From Zoogloea oleivorans (GTDB lineage Bacteria > Pseudomonadota > Gammaproteobacteria > Burkholderiales > Rhodocyclaceae), in the NCBI RefSeq assembly GCF_008107625.1, contig NZ_SDKK01000007.1, forward strand, positions 26,055 through 90,054: a stretch of 64,000 nucleotides of DNA, given 5' to 3'. Position 1 is the first letter of the stretch, and every line of letters begins with the position of its first letter. The position numbers and the translations under genes were made by a program. The notes under the pieces were generated by a model. That model worked only from the letters and a program-made list of their open reading frames with translations, was not told the origin of the DNA and did not search any database. This document shows positions 38,243 through 46,909 of this stretch, piece by piece.

Positions 38243-40549
38243 ATGCATCACGTCTGGAGATCTATCGTGGTAGCAACAAGCCCGGGCTTTACCTTCAAGC
38301 AACGACACATTCCCCTGATCATTGGTCTCTACCTGGCCAGCGCGAGCGTCCATGGCAATGCCGACGAGGGCACACCACACATCGCAACCCTGTCCGGCGT
38401 GGTGGTTTCTGCAACCCGAACCGAGACCAGCGCAGACGCAGTTCCCGCCACGGTCACGACCCTTGACCGTGCAGGCATCGACCAACGCCTGCCGCACGAC
38501 GAAGCCAGCCTCTTTCAGGACGAACCCGACTTGGCCGTAGCCCGCGACCTGCGTCGCTTTGGCACTTCGTCGGTGAACATCCGCGGCATTGAGGGCAACC
38601 GGGTACTGCAACAAGTCGATGGCGTCCGCCTGCCCGATTACTACAACGGCGGCGGCCCTTCCAATGCCACCACCTCCAGCGCCGACAGCCCGGAGCTGGA
38701 CTTTCTCAAGCGTGTCGAAGTCCTGCGCGGGCCGGCCTCCAGCCTTTACGGTTCGGATGCCCTGGGTGGCGTGGTGAGCTATCTGACCCTCGATCCGCGG
38801 GACATCCTCGGCAAGAAGGACGCGGCGGTCCGCTACAAGGGCACCTGGCGCAGTGCCGACCAAAGCCTGCAGAACACGCTCTATTTCGCAGGTGGTAACG
38901 AGATGGTCGAAGCCCTGCTTGCCGTCACCCGGCGCAGCGGCGACGAACTCGACAACAGGGGTGAAACAGGCGGCAGCAGTGCCGGTCGGGAGTTGCCAAA
39001 CCCACAGGAGAACCGTTCCCGCGGCACCCTCGCCAAACTCATCATCAAGCCGTCACGCGGCAATCAGTTGCGCTTTACCTACGAAGACCGTCACCAGCAC
39101 TCAGAGGCAGAATTGCTCCGCCTCAGCACCTCGCTGCCGCGCGTCACGGCCGCCAGTGGCACCGAGGATGCCCACCGCGAGCGTGTGGGCCTGGACTGGG
39201 AATGGAAGCCCACAGACGGCTGGATCGATCGTCTCCTCTTCAATGTTTACCATCAGAACGCAGGCAACCAGACCTATACCCTGCAGAGCAGGACGAAGAC
39301 CACCGCCGGTTGCTCCGGAACGACCGCGGGCAGCAGCACCTGCCTGATCGACATGAACTTCAACTTCGCGCAGGAAACAACCGGAGCCGGCCTGCAGATC
39401 GAAAAAAGCCTGCAGACCGGCGCGCTCGAGCACCTGCTGATTGTCGGTGCAGACTGGCGCCAACAGAAGTTCAGTGAAATCCGCGATTACCTGATCACCA
39501 ACCAGACCACCGGAACGGTCAGCAAGAGCCTTGCCGGCGATACGTATCCCCTGCGCGACTTCGCCCCCGGTGAAACCACCAGCGCCGGGATGTTCGCGCA
39601 GGATGAAATCACCCTCGGCAGTCTCACCCTCACTCCCGGCCTGCGTTTCGACACCGTCCAGCTCCGACCCGATGCGACCAGCAAGACCATCGGCGCACAG
39701 ACTTTCTCCGCCACCGATCAGGACCACTCGGCCTTTTCGCCCAAGCTTGCCGCCTTGTGGCAGGCAACCCCTGGCCTGTCCTTCTACGGCCAGGTCGTGC
39801 GCGGCTTTCGGGCGCCCAACTACACGGAGGTCAATGGACTCTTCTACAACTCCGCCCAGAACTACGCGAGCATTCCCAACCCCGACCTGAAGCCGGAAAC
39901 CAGCACCGGGCTGGAAATAGGCAGCCGCTTCAAGCTGGCCGGGGGCGACTTGCGCATCGCCGCCTATCGCAACCACTACGACAACTTCATCAGCAATGAA
40001 CTGGTATGCCGTTCGAGCGGCGCCACCGCCGCCTGCATCGGCAACACGGTCCGCTCGGTGTACCAGGCCGTCAACCTGGACAAGGTGCGCATCCAGGGTC
40101 TTGAAGTGCGTGGCGCCTGGGCCCTGCCCCAGGGTTTTCGCACCAGCGCAGCGATTGCCTGGACCAAGGGAGACGTCACCTCGACGAAGCAGCCTCTGAA
40201 CAGCGTCGAGCCCGCCCGCCTCTACCTCAATCTGGGTTGGGACGGCAATGTCGCCGCCCGTCCGCTGGCCCTCGATGCCCGCCTGCGGGCGGCCCTGAAG
40301 AAGACCCGGGTGGACAGCACCGATGGGGATTACTTCCGTACCCCGGGTTACGCAGTGGCCGACTTGAGTGCCAGCTGGAAAGTGCATCCACAAGCACGCC
40401 TCAATCTGGCCCTCAACAATCTCTTCGACAAGAAATACTGGTTGTGGAGCGACGTACGCCAGGTTGGCCTCACCCCCACCGACGCCGGCCCGGCCTTCTA
40501 CACCCAGCCCGGACGGAATCTGAGCGCCGCGCTGCAAGTGGATTTCTGA
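38243..40549 (+). CDS. TonB-dependent haem receptor (HmuR/HemR-type)
   Basis: A 768-residue outer-membrane receptor. A signal-like segment (HIPLIIGLYLASASVHGNA) leads to a TonB-box-like LSGVVVSAT (about 47-55) and a plug domain with VLRGPASSLYGSDALGG (about 162-178). A 22-strand barrel follows and ends in the terminal Phe of AALQVDF. GFRAP (about 521-525) and NPDL (about 546-549) are the boxes that mark haem and haemoglobin receptors. The usual conserved His between those boxes is absent: the intervening NYTEVNGLFYNSAQNYASIP has none. ATG 38243 is preferred as start; upstream sequence in frame is AT-rich and not coding-like. First gene of the hmu-like operon. Confidence 0.9.
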   Translation: MHHVWRSIVVATSPGFTFKQRHIPLIIGLYLASASVHGNADEGTPHIATLSGVVVSATRTETSADAVPATVTTLDRAGIDQRLPHDEASLFQDEPDLAVARDLRRFGTSSVNIRGIEGNRVLQQVDGVRLPDYYNGGGPSNATTSSADSPELDFLKRVEVLRGPASSLYGSDALGGVVSYLTLDPRDILGKKDAAVRYKGTWRSADQSLQNTLYFAGGNEMVEALLAVTRRSGDELDNRGETGGSSAGRELPNPQENRSRGTLAKLIIKPSRGNQLRFTYEDRHQHSEAELLRLSTSLPRVTAASGTEDAHRERVGLDWEWKPTDGWIDRLLFNVYHQNAGNQTYTLQSRTKTTAGCSGTTAGSSTCLIDMNFNFAQETTGAGLQIEKSLQTGALEHLLIVGADWRQQKFSEIRDYLITNQTTGTVSKSLAGDTYPLRDFAPGETTSAGMFAQDEITLGSLTLTPGLRFDTVQLRPDATSKTIGAQTFSATDQDHSAFSPKLAALWQATPGLSFYGQVVRGFRAPNYTEVNGLFYNSAQNYASIPNPDLKPETSTGLEIGSRFKLAGGDLRIAAYRNHYDNFISNELVCRSSGATAACIGNTVRSVYQAVNLDKVRIQGLEVRGAWALPQGFRTSAAIAWTKGDVTSTKQPLNSVEPARLYLNLGWDGNVAARPLALDARLRAALKKTRVDSTDGDYFRTPGYAVADLSASWKVHPQARLNLALNNLFDKKYWLWSDVRQVGLTPTDAGPAFYTQPGRNLSAALQVDF

Positions 40550-40551
40550 GC

Positions 40552-43500
40552 ATGACGATGCTGACTGCCACCGTGCGCCGCGTATCGCACCTGCTCCTGT
40601 TGCCGGCCCTGTGCCTGCTCCTCCTGACGGGGAGCAGCCAGGCTCTGGCGGCGCGCGTCCTGGTGGTCAGCACCTCGCCGATCCAGCCGGGAAAATTCCT
40701 CAAGCTCGCCGATGCGGCCCGCCCCCACGGCATCTCCATCGATGCGAAATTTGCCGAGAAGCTCCCTCCGGATAGCGGACCAGAACTCTTCCGGGGTTAT
40801 GACCTGGTGCTCTTCGACACCCCCCGGCCCCATCTCCAGGCATTCGTGGAAGCCCAGCTTTCCCGCGCCCTGCCGGGCCTGAAGGGGCCCGCGATCTGGC
40901 TCCACGACAGCCAGCCGCACTGGCAGGGCCTGCCCGACGACGTCGCACGCCGCCTGCATGCCTACTATGTGAACGGAGGGCGTCTCAACTTCGACGGCTT
41001 CTTCGCCAGCCTGGCCGCCAAGTTCGACGGCAAGCCGGCGGACGACATCCGCGCACCCATCATTTTCCCGAAAAGTGGCGTGTATCACCCAGACTACCCC
41101 GGCCTGGTCTTCCCTGAACCGGCCAGCTACTTGCGCTGGAAGATCGGCGCAGCCGCACCGGCCTTGCCGGTCATCGCCATTGCCCTTCACCAGCAATACA
41201 TCGCCGCCGAGCAAACCGCCTTTATCGACGACCTGATCCGCCGGATTGAAAAGGCCGGCGCCATCCCCCTGCCCTTCTACAGCCCGGTGATGGATGCCGA
41301 CGCGATCCGCAAGATGGTCACCGTCGGCGGCAAACCGGTGGCCAGCGCCATCATCAACACCCAGATCATGCTCAACCCGGAAGGCCGCCGAACCGAGTTC
41401 GAAACCCTCGGCCTGCCGGTGATCCAGGCCATGCCCTACCGCAAGGGCGACGAGGCAGCGTGGGCGGCCGACCCGCAGGGCATTGCCCTGATGGACGTGC
41501 CCTTCTACCTGGCTCAGGCCGAGTACGCCGGCGTGACCGACATCCAGATCGCAGCCGCCACCCGCAAGACCGACGACCAGATCGCCCCCATCGCCGGCCA
41601 GGCCGAAGCCGTAGTCGCCAAGGCCATCAATCTGGCCCGCCTGCAGGGCAAGTCCAACGCCGACAAGCGGGTCACGATGTTCTTCTGGAACTACCCGCCC
41701 GGCGAGAAGAATCTCTCTGCCTCCTTCATGAACCTGCCCCGCAGCCTGGTCGGCACCCTCACCGCGCTGAAGGCCCGGGGCTATGCGACCGAGACGCCGG
41801 GCGAAACCGAACTGACCCTCTCGCTGCAACGCCTGCTCGCGCCCTACTATCAGCCTGCTGACGACCAGCGGGAGCTCGAATCCCTGCTGCGCGACGGTCT
41901 TGCCGAACGCCTGTCGGTAACTGTCTATCGCCAGTGGCTGGCGCGTCTGCCCGACCCTGTGCAGCGCCAGTTGAAGGAGCGCTGGGGCGAGCCGGAACGC
42001 TCGTCGATGGTAATCCGCCAAAATGGCCAGGACTGGTTCGTGGTGCCACGCCTCAAGCTCGGCCACATCAGCCTGCTGCCCCAGCCGCCCCGCGGCGAAC
42101 GCTGGGAGGAAAAGGAAAAGGCCCTCTACCACTCCACCAGCGCCGCCCCGTCCCACTTCTACCTGGCTGCCTATCTGTGGGCGCGGGAGCAGGCCCGCAG
42201 CGATGCCCTCATCCATTACGGCACCCACGGCAGCCAGGAATGGCTGCCCGGCAAGGAGCGTGGCCTGTCGGTGACCGACTTCCCGATGCTCGCCGTTGGC
42301 GACGTGCCGGTGATCTACCCCTACATCGTGGACAACATCGGCGAAGCCACCCAGGCCAAGCGCCGTGGCCGCGCCACCATCATCAGCCACCAGACGCCAC
42401 CCTTCGCCCCGGCCGGCCTGCACGCGAGCCTTACTCGCATCCACGACCAGCTCCATGCCTGGCTGGCCCAGGACGACGGTGCGGTGAAGGAAAAGATCCG
42501 CGCCGAGTTCCTCGCCGGTGTCCGCAAGGAACGCATCGAGCGCGACCTGGGCTGGACTGAAGCGCGTATCCGCGACGACTTCCCGGCCTTCGTCACCGAG
42601 GTCCATGATCACCTTCACGAACTCGCCCGCAGTGCCCAGCCCATGGGGCTGCACACCTTCGGCCAGGGCGCCGGCGAACCGTGGCGTCTTGCTACCGTAC
42701 TGATGATGCTCGGCAAGGATTTCTGGGAGGGCGTCGCCGGCCCCGGCGAAGAGGCTGACGAAATGCTGGTGGGCGACTACACCCGACTCGCGGAATCGAC
42801 ACCCTTCCGGCGCCTGCGGGAAATCGTCCATGGCGGTGCGGACATCGCCGGCCTGCCCCCCAAGGCACATGCTGCAGCTGAACATGCACGCCAGTGGTAC
42901 GCCGCCCTCGATGCCGGCAACGAGACCAGAGCCCTTCTTGCCGCCCTTGAAGGCCGCTACATCCCCACCAGCTACGGTGGCGACCCCATCAAGAACCCGG
43001 ACGCCCTGCCCACCGGACGCAACCTGTATGGCTTCGACCCCTCCCGCGTTCCCACCAAGGCCGCCTGGGAAGCCGGCCGGGAGGCCCTCGACAAACTCCT
43101 TGCCACCCATCGCGAAAAGACCGGCAAGTCGCCAAAGAAACTCACTTTCACCCTCTGGTCGGTGGAAACCATGCGCCACTTCGGCATGCTCGAAGCCCAG
43201 GCCCTGTGGGCCTTGGGCGTGGAGCCGGTGTGGGACGCCGGCGGACGGGTGGAGGACGTCAAACTCGTCCTCCGCACCGAACTGGGCCGGCCACGCGTGG
43301 ATGTGGTGCTGTCTGCCACCGGCCTGTACCGCGACCACTTTCCCAACGTGATGCGCCTTCTGGCCAAGGCGGCCAAGCTCGCCGCCGAAGCACGGGAAAC
43401 CGACAATCCGGTGGCCGACAACACCCGCCGCATCGCCGCCGAACTGCGTGCCAGGGGCTGGAGCGAAGCGCAGGCCACCAACGCCGCCCAGACCCGTATC

Positions 43501-44523
43501 TTCTCTTCGGAATCCGGCCGCTACGGCACCGGCCTCGACGATGCCGCACTGGCCACCGACACCTGGAAGGGCAAGGCAGAAGGCGACCGCAAGCTCGCCC
43601 GGCTGTACCTGTCCCGCATGCAGTTCGGCTATGGCCCGGATGAAACGCAATGGGGGCAAGCCGGCAAGGGCGGGGAAAATCTCTACGCGGCCCACCTGAA
43701 AGGCACCGAAGGCGCCGTGCTGTCACGCACCTCGAACCTCTACGGCATGCTCACCACCGATGACCCCTTCCAGTACCTGGGCGGCATCGCCCTGGCGGTG
43801 CGTCACCTGGACGGCAAGGCCCCCGAGCTCTACATCTCCAACCTGCGCGGCAACGGTTCCGGCAAGGTCGAGGGCGCAGCCCAGTTCCTCGCCAAAGAGC
43901 TCGCTACCCGCAACTTCCACCCGGGCTACATCCAGGGCCTGATGAAGGAAGGCTACGCCGGCACCCTGCAAGTACTGGATGGCATCAACAACTTCTCCGG
44001 CTGGCAGACAGTCGCACGCGAGATCGTCCGGGACGACCAGTGGCAGGAATTCGTGGACGTCTATGTCCGTGACAAACACCGCCTCGGCCTCAAGGACTGG
44101 TTCGAGCGCAACAACCCCCATGCCCTGGCCCAGAGCATCGAACGCATGCTTGAAGCTGCCCGCCAAGGCTACTGGAAGGCGGATGCCGCCACCGTCAAGG
44201 AACTCAAGGAACGCTACCGGGAACTGGCGGAACGCCATCAGGTAAGAACCGACAACGCCGCCCTGCGTGGCTTCGCCGGATTCGGCCTGCAGCAGGCGGC
44301 TGCCGCACCGGCCAAGGCTGCAGCTCAAGCCCCGGCGTCCCGGCAGGAGAGCGAGCCCGCAACGGCAGTGCCCGTTCCGTCACCGCCCATCCAGGGCATG
44401 CGCCTTGACAAGCTTGAGCCGCCGCGCCCCGCAGCCCTCTCCAGCGCAGCTGCGGCGCTAGGCCTCGTCGCCCTTGCCACCCTCGGCGGCATGCTCAGGG
44501 CCCGGCGGACGCGCTACGCCTGA
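40552..44523 (+). CDS. hmuS: Secreted, membrane-anchored CobN-like chelatase (HmuS-like)
   Basis: A 1323-residue CobN-superfamily protein. It differs from cytoplasmic cobaltochelatase CobN by having an N-terminal signal peptide (LLLLPALCLLLLTGSSQA, about 13-30) and a C-terminal transmembrane helix (SSAAAALGLVALATLGGML) ending in RARRTRYA. CobN-type motifs are clear: HYGTHGSQEWLPGKERGLS (about 555-573), NIGEATQAKRRGRATIISHQ, TLWSVETMRHFGMLEAQALW and SNLYGMLTTDDPFQYLGG. Orientation therefore places the catalytic body in the periplasm. It starts 2 bases after the haem receptor. HmuS proteins of Bacteroidetes hmu operons share this design and are thought to remove iron from haem; that activity here is inference. 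No cobS, cobT or B12 synthesis gene is nearby, which argues against cobalt insertion. Confidence 0.88.
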   Translation: MTMLTATVRRVSHLLLLPALCLLLLTGSSQALAARVLVVSTSPIQPGKFLKLADAARPHGISIDAKFAEKLPPDSGPELFRGYDLVLFDTPRPHLQAFVEAQLSRALPGLKGPAIWLHDSQPHWQGLPDDVARRLHAYYVNGGRLNFDGFFASLAAKFDGKPADDIRAPIIFPKSGVYHPDYPGLVFPEPASYLRWKIGAAAPALPVIAIALHQQYIAAEQTAFIDDLIRRIEKAGAIPLPFYSPVMDADAIRKMVTVGGKPVASAIINTQIMLNPEGRRTEFETLGLPVIQAMPYRKGDEAAWAADPQGIALMDVPFYLAQAEYAGVTDIQIAAATRKTDDQIAPIAGQAEAVVAKAINLARLQGKSNADKRVTMFFWNYPPGEKNLSASFMNLPRSLVGTLTALKARGYATETPGETELTLSLQRLLAPYYQPADDQRELESLLRDGLAERLSVTVYRQWLARLPDPVQRQLKERWGEPERSSMVIRQNGQDWFVVPRLKLGHISLLPQPPRGERWEEKEKALYHSTSAAPSHFYLAAYLWAREQARSDALIHYGTHGSQEWLPGKERGLSVTDFPMLAVGDVPVIYPYIVDNIGEATQAKRRGRATIISHQTPPFAPAGLHASLTRIHDQLHAWLAQDDGAVKEKIRAEFLAGVRKERIERDLGWTEARIRDDFPAFVTEVHDHLHELARSAQPMGLHTFGQGAGEPWRLATVLMMLGKDFWEGVAGPGEEADEMLVGDYTRLAESTPFRRLREIVHGGADIAGLPPKAHAAAEHARQWYAALDAGNETRALLAALEGRYIPTSYGGDPIKNPDALPTGRNLYGFDPSRVPTKAAWEAGREALDKLLATHREKTGKSPKKLTFTLWSVETMRHFGMLEAQALWALGVEPVWDAGGRVEDVKLVLRTELGRPRVDVVLSATGLYRDHFPNVMRLLAKAAKLAAEARETDNPVADNTRRIAAELRARGWSEAQATNAAQTRIFSSESGRYGTGLDDAALATDTWKGKAEGDRKLARLYLSRMQFGYGPDETQWGQAGKGGENLYAAHLKGTEGAVLSRTSNLYGMLTTDDPFQYLGGIALAVRHLDGKAPELYISNLRGNGSGKVEGAAQFLAKELATRNFHPGYIQGLMKEGYAGTLQVLDGINNFSGWQTVAREIVRDDQWQEFVDVYVRDKHRLGLKDWFERNNPHALAQSIERMLEAARQGYWKADAATVKELKERYRELAERHQVRTDNAALRGFAGFGLQQAAAAPAKAAAQAPASRQESEPATAVPVPSPPIQGMRLDKLEPPRPAALSSAAAALGLVALATLGGMLRARRTRYA

Positions 44524-44558
44524 TCTCCCTTCACCTCTTCCACACAAGGACTTTTACC

Positions 44559-45047
44559 GTGACGCCCAGTCTTGTCGAAACCTCCATGTATGAGCTTGCC
44601 CAGCTCTTCCTCCTACCCACGCTGGCCCTGATTACCCTACTCTTCCTGTACGCCTTCTGGACGCTCGGAGAGTTCGCGGTGCTCGCCTGGCATCGACGCA
44701 GCGGTGGCGGCCGCCCCCTGCTCACGACATTCCGGGCCGCCCGCCAGATGAGTGACGACGAACTGGATGTCCGTGCCCACACCATGCTCGAGTCGGCACG
44801 CATAGCCAGCCGGGTCACGCCGATGCTCGGTCTGGTCGCCACCATGATTCCCATGGGCCCGGCCCTCAAATCCCTGTCCGACGGCAACCTGGCCCAAGTC
44901 TCCCAGAACCTGACAATCGCCTTCTCAGCCGTGATCCTGGCCCTGATCGCCGCCTCCATCACTTTCTGGGTGACCAATGTGCGACGCCGCTGGCTGGCCG
45001 AGGAGATGCTGCAGATCGCCCAACTCCGGCTGGAGAACGGCCAATGA
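44559..45047 (+). CDS. MotA/TolQ/ExbB-type proton channel protein
   Basis: A 162-residue inner-membrane protein starting at GTG 44559 with AAGGA 8 bases upstream. It has a first helix (LFLLPTLALITLLFLYAFW) and the family core TPMLGLVATMIPMGPALKSLS (about 87-107, a proton-channel helix), then a third helix (IAFSAVILALIAASITFWV). It corresponds to the ExbB-like subunit of hmu operons and overlaps the DUF2149 gene by 4 bases. Confidence 0.92.
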   Translation: MTPSLVETSMYELAQLFLLPTLALITLLFLYAFWTLGEFAVLAWHRRSGGGRPLLTTFRAARQMSDDELDVRAHTMLESARIASRVTPMLGLVATMIPMGPALKSLSDGNLAQVSQNLTIAFSAVILALIAASITFWVTNVRRRWLAEEMLQIAQLRLENGQ

Positions 45048-45391
45048 GCATCAAGCTCCTTCATGAACCGGAGACCGAGGATCCGATCCTCTCCGTGGTC
45101 AACCTCATCGACATCTTCCTGGTGGTTATCGCGGCCCTCCTCATCACCATCGCCCAGAATCCGCTGATGAACCCCTTCTCCAGGCAGGACGTGACGGTGA
45201 TTACCGATCCCGGCAAACCGAACATGGAAATCGTGGTCAAGAAAGGCGAGAAGGTGGAGCGTTACAAGGCCAGCGGTGCCATTGGCAGCGGCGACGGCGA
45301 GAAGGCCGGCGTGGCTTACAAGATGAATGACGGCTCCATCGTGTACGTACCTGAGGAGACCGCCAAGGCCGCTTCGCCCCCCACCAAATAG
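45044..45391 (+). CDS. DUF2149 protein (ExbD-like partner)
   Basis: A 115-residue protein with the DUF2149 pattern: a short cytoplasmic start (HEPETEDPILSVVNLIDIFL), one helix (FLVVIAALLITIAQNPLM) and a periplasmic domain rich in Lys/Gly. NLIDIFLVVIAALL has the Asp position of ExbD-like stators. ATGA overlap with the ExbB-like gene indicates a two-protein channel complex that could energise the receptor or the chelatase. No tonB gene is adjacent. Confidence 0.9.
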   Translation: MSIKLLHEPETEDPILSVVNLIDIFLVVIAALLITIAQNPLMNPFSRQDVTVITDPGKPNMEIVVKKGEKVERYKASGAIGSGDGEKAGVAYKMNDGSIVYVPEETAKAASPPTK

Positions 45392-45406
45392 ACATGAAGT
45401 GAAATC

Positions 45407-46246
45407 ATGAAACGCCTTCTCATCGCCCTACTATTCTTTGCGCCCCTTCCTGCCGCGGCGCTCGAGCACATCATCGATGTGCGGAGCGGCGATGAAATAA
45501 GCGTTACCGAGCTGGCCGCCAGACTGCGGGGCAGCGATTACGTGCTCCTTGGAGAACTGCACGACAACCCCCATCACCACCGGCGTCGGGCTGAATTGAT
45601 CGCCCGCCTGGCCCCCACGGGGGTAGTAGTCATTGCGGAGCATCTGGACAGCGGAAGGCGGCTCACGCCGGACAGCAGCAAAAACCTGCAACTTCACATG
45701 GAAGAGGCAGGGTTCGATACGCGGGCATGGAAGTGGCCGATCCACGAACCCCTGTTTAGCGGCCTGCTCGGAGCCGGGCTGCCCGTTACGGGTGGAAACA
45801 TATCCAAAGATCTCGCCCGCCGGATCGTGCGTGAAGGCGATTCGGCCCTGCCTCACACCTTGCGGGCGATCATCAACCGCGCGCCCCTCAACCCTGTCGC
45901 TGCATCGATCCTGGACGCAGACCTGCTCACCAGCCACTGCGGGCAACTGGAACCAGCACGCATTCCGCCCATGCGGCTGGCCCAGCGGGCAAGGGATGCA
46001 TCCATGGCCGAAAGCCTCCTCGCCGCAAACATCCGCCCTGCCGTGCTGGTAGCGGGTAACGGTCATGTCCGCACCGACTACGGTGTTCCCCAGCTACTTT
46101 CGGTACTCAAACCCGACGCCAGAATCGTGAGCATCGCATTCGTCGAGAACGATTCAAGTGCATCGGCCACTCCCCATGACTACGTTTGGCAAACAGAGGC
46201 GACCAATCGGGACGATCCCTGCACAGGCTTCGGCAAAAACCGGTAG
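45407..46246 (+). CDS. ChaN-like haem-binding exported protein
   Basis: A 279-residue protein with a signal peptide (MKRLLIALLFFAPLPAAAL) and the ChaN/ERE-like opening YVLLGELHDNPHHHRRRAEL (about 46-65). Later motifs are VVVIAEHLDSG, FSGLLGAGLPVTGGN and AGNGHVRTDYGVP. ChaN of Campylobacter dimerises around two haems and is iron regulated. No lipobox Cys is seen here, unlike lipidated ChaN. It is the last gene of the hmu-like operon, 15 bases after the DUF2149 gene, and could hold haem for the chelatase (inference). Confidence 0.88.
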   Translation: MKRLLIALLFFAPLPAAALEHIIDVRSGDEISVTELAARLRGSDYVLLGELHDNPHHHRRRAELIARLAPTGVVVIAEHLDSGRRLTPDSSKNLQLHMEEAGFDTRAWKWPIHEPLFSGLLGAGLPVTGGNISKDLARRIVREGDSALPHTLRAIINRAPLNPVAASILDADLLTSHCGQLEPARIPPMRLAQRARDASMAESLLAANIRPAVLVAGNGHVRTDYGVPQLLSVLKPDARIVSIAFVENDSSASATPHDYVWQTEATNRDDPCTGFGKNR

Positions 46247-46909
46247 GTGAGCTGGAGATGGTTGCAACCAGGACGTTGCAGTGTTGAGCCCGGTGCCCTT
46301 GCCCACTTAAAGTCCGCAGCGGCTCCATCATCCAATAGTCGAACTCTGCTCGTCTCCAGTGCACGACCACCGTGCCGACGCCTCCGACATTCTGAAAACA
46401 CTCGAGCGTAACTTCCTGACGCTAAAGCGGCCTGACTTTGGCTGTGTGTCACACCCACATCAAAGAGTAGCTAGAAGCAGGGTGTGAACATCCGGAGGAT
46501 CGGGGCGCAGCCCTGTTCTCACCCTGCAGTTTTGTCCATTTCGGCCGCGTGCCCCTGATCCGGAATCCTCCCGGAGAATCCTGGCTCATCCCGCTTTTTT
46601 ATCTCTGCTTCGATCCGGTGTTTTTGATCAGCCTCCGGTGCGCCCAAGCGGCCCCATTTCCCCGAAAAATCAAGGATCTGAGCCGACTTTCCGATACTTT
46701 CCCTTGATTTTCATAGCCAAAAACACTACTAAATGTAGTAGAAAAAATCTTTTAATCGCACTATTGCTTTTTTTAAGTATTTGTTTTTAAACAACTAAAA
46801 TTTTTGCTGAAAATCGTTTGTCGGAGTAACCTAGCGCCGCTTGTGCAATCAACGATTGCACCCACGAATGCATCAACAAAAGCACCCATAAAAGGAGGTG
46901 AAGCCGTCC
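46247..46909. other. Long intergenic region between chaN and nrdJ
   Basis: About 660 bases with no supported gene. The left part (46250-46660) is normal in GC and shows no codon bias; it could be a decayed insertion-sequence end, but I could not identify one. The right part (46700-46860) is markedly AT-rich and carries the nrdJ promoter and candidate NrdR sites. No B12-box motif of a cobalamin riboswitch was found. Confidence 0.55.
46723..46769. promoter_or_regulatory. Candidate tandem NrdR boxes before nrdJ
   Basis: Box 1 contains ACACTACTAAATGTAG, within a perfect CTACTA-n4-TAGTAG inverted repeat (46726-46741). About 31 bases further, GCACTATTG resembles the second half of a NrdR box. NrdR boxes normally come in pairs about three helical turns apart upstream of ribonucleotide reductase genes, which fits, though the matches are imperfect. 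Confidence 0.45.

Noticed and set aside
40498..43695. A 1065-codon open frame on the minus strand opposite the CobN-like gene
   Set aside because: It is the mirror of a well-supported gene with clear CobN motifs; long antisense frames are expected in GC-rich codons, and its translation shows no domain.
46107..46458. Minus-strand frames around the end of chaN as a transposase remnant
   Set aside because: They overlap the ChaN gene or lack any transposase motif, and no terminal repeats or target duplications are seen.
46247..46909. Cobalamin riboswitch before nrdJ
   Set aside because: No B12-box-like sequence or plausible core was found by eye; the candidate NrdR boxes explain the promoter better.
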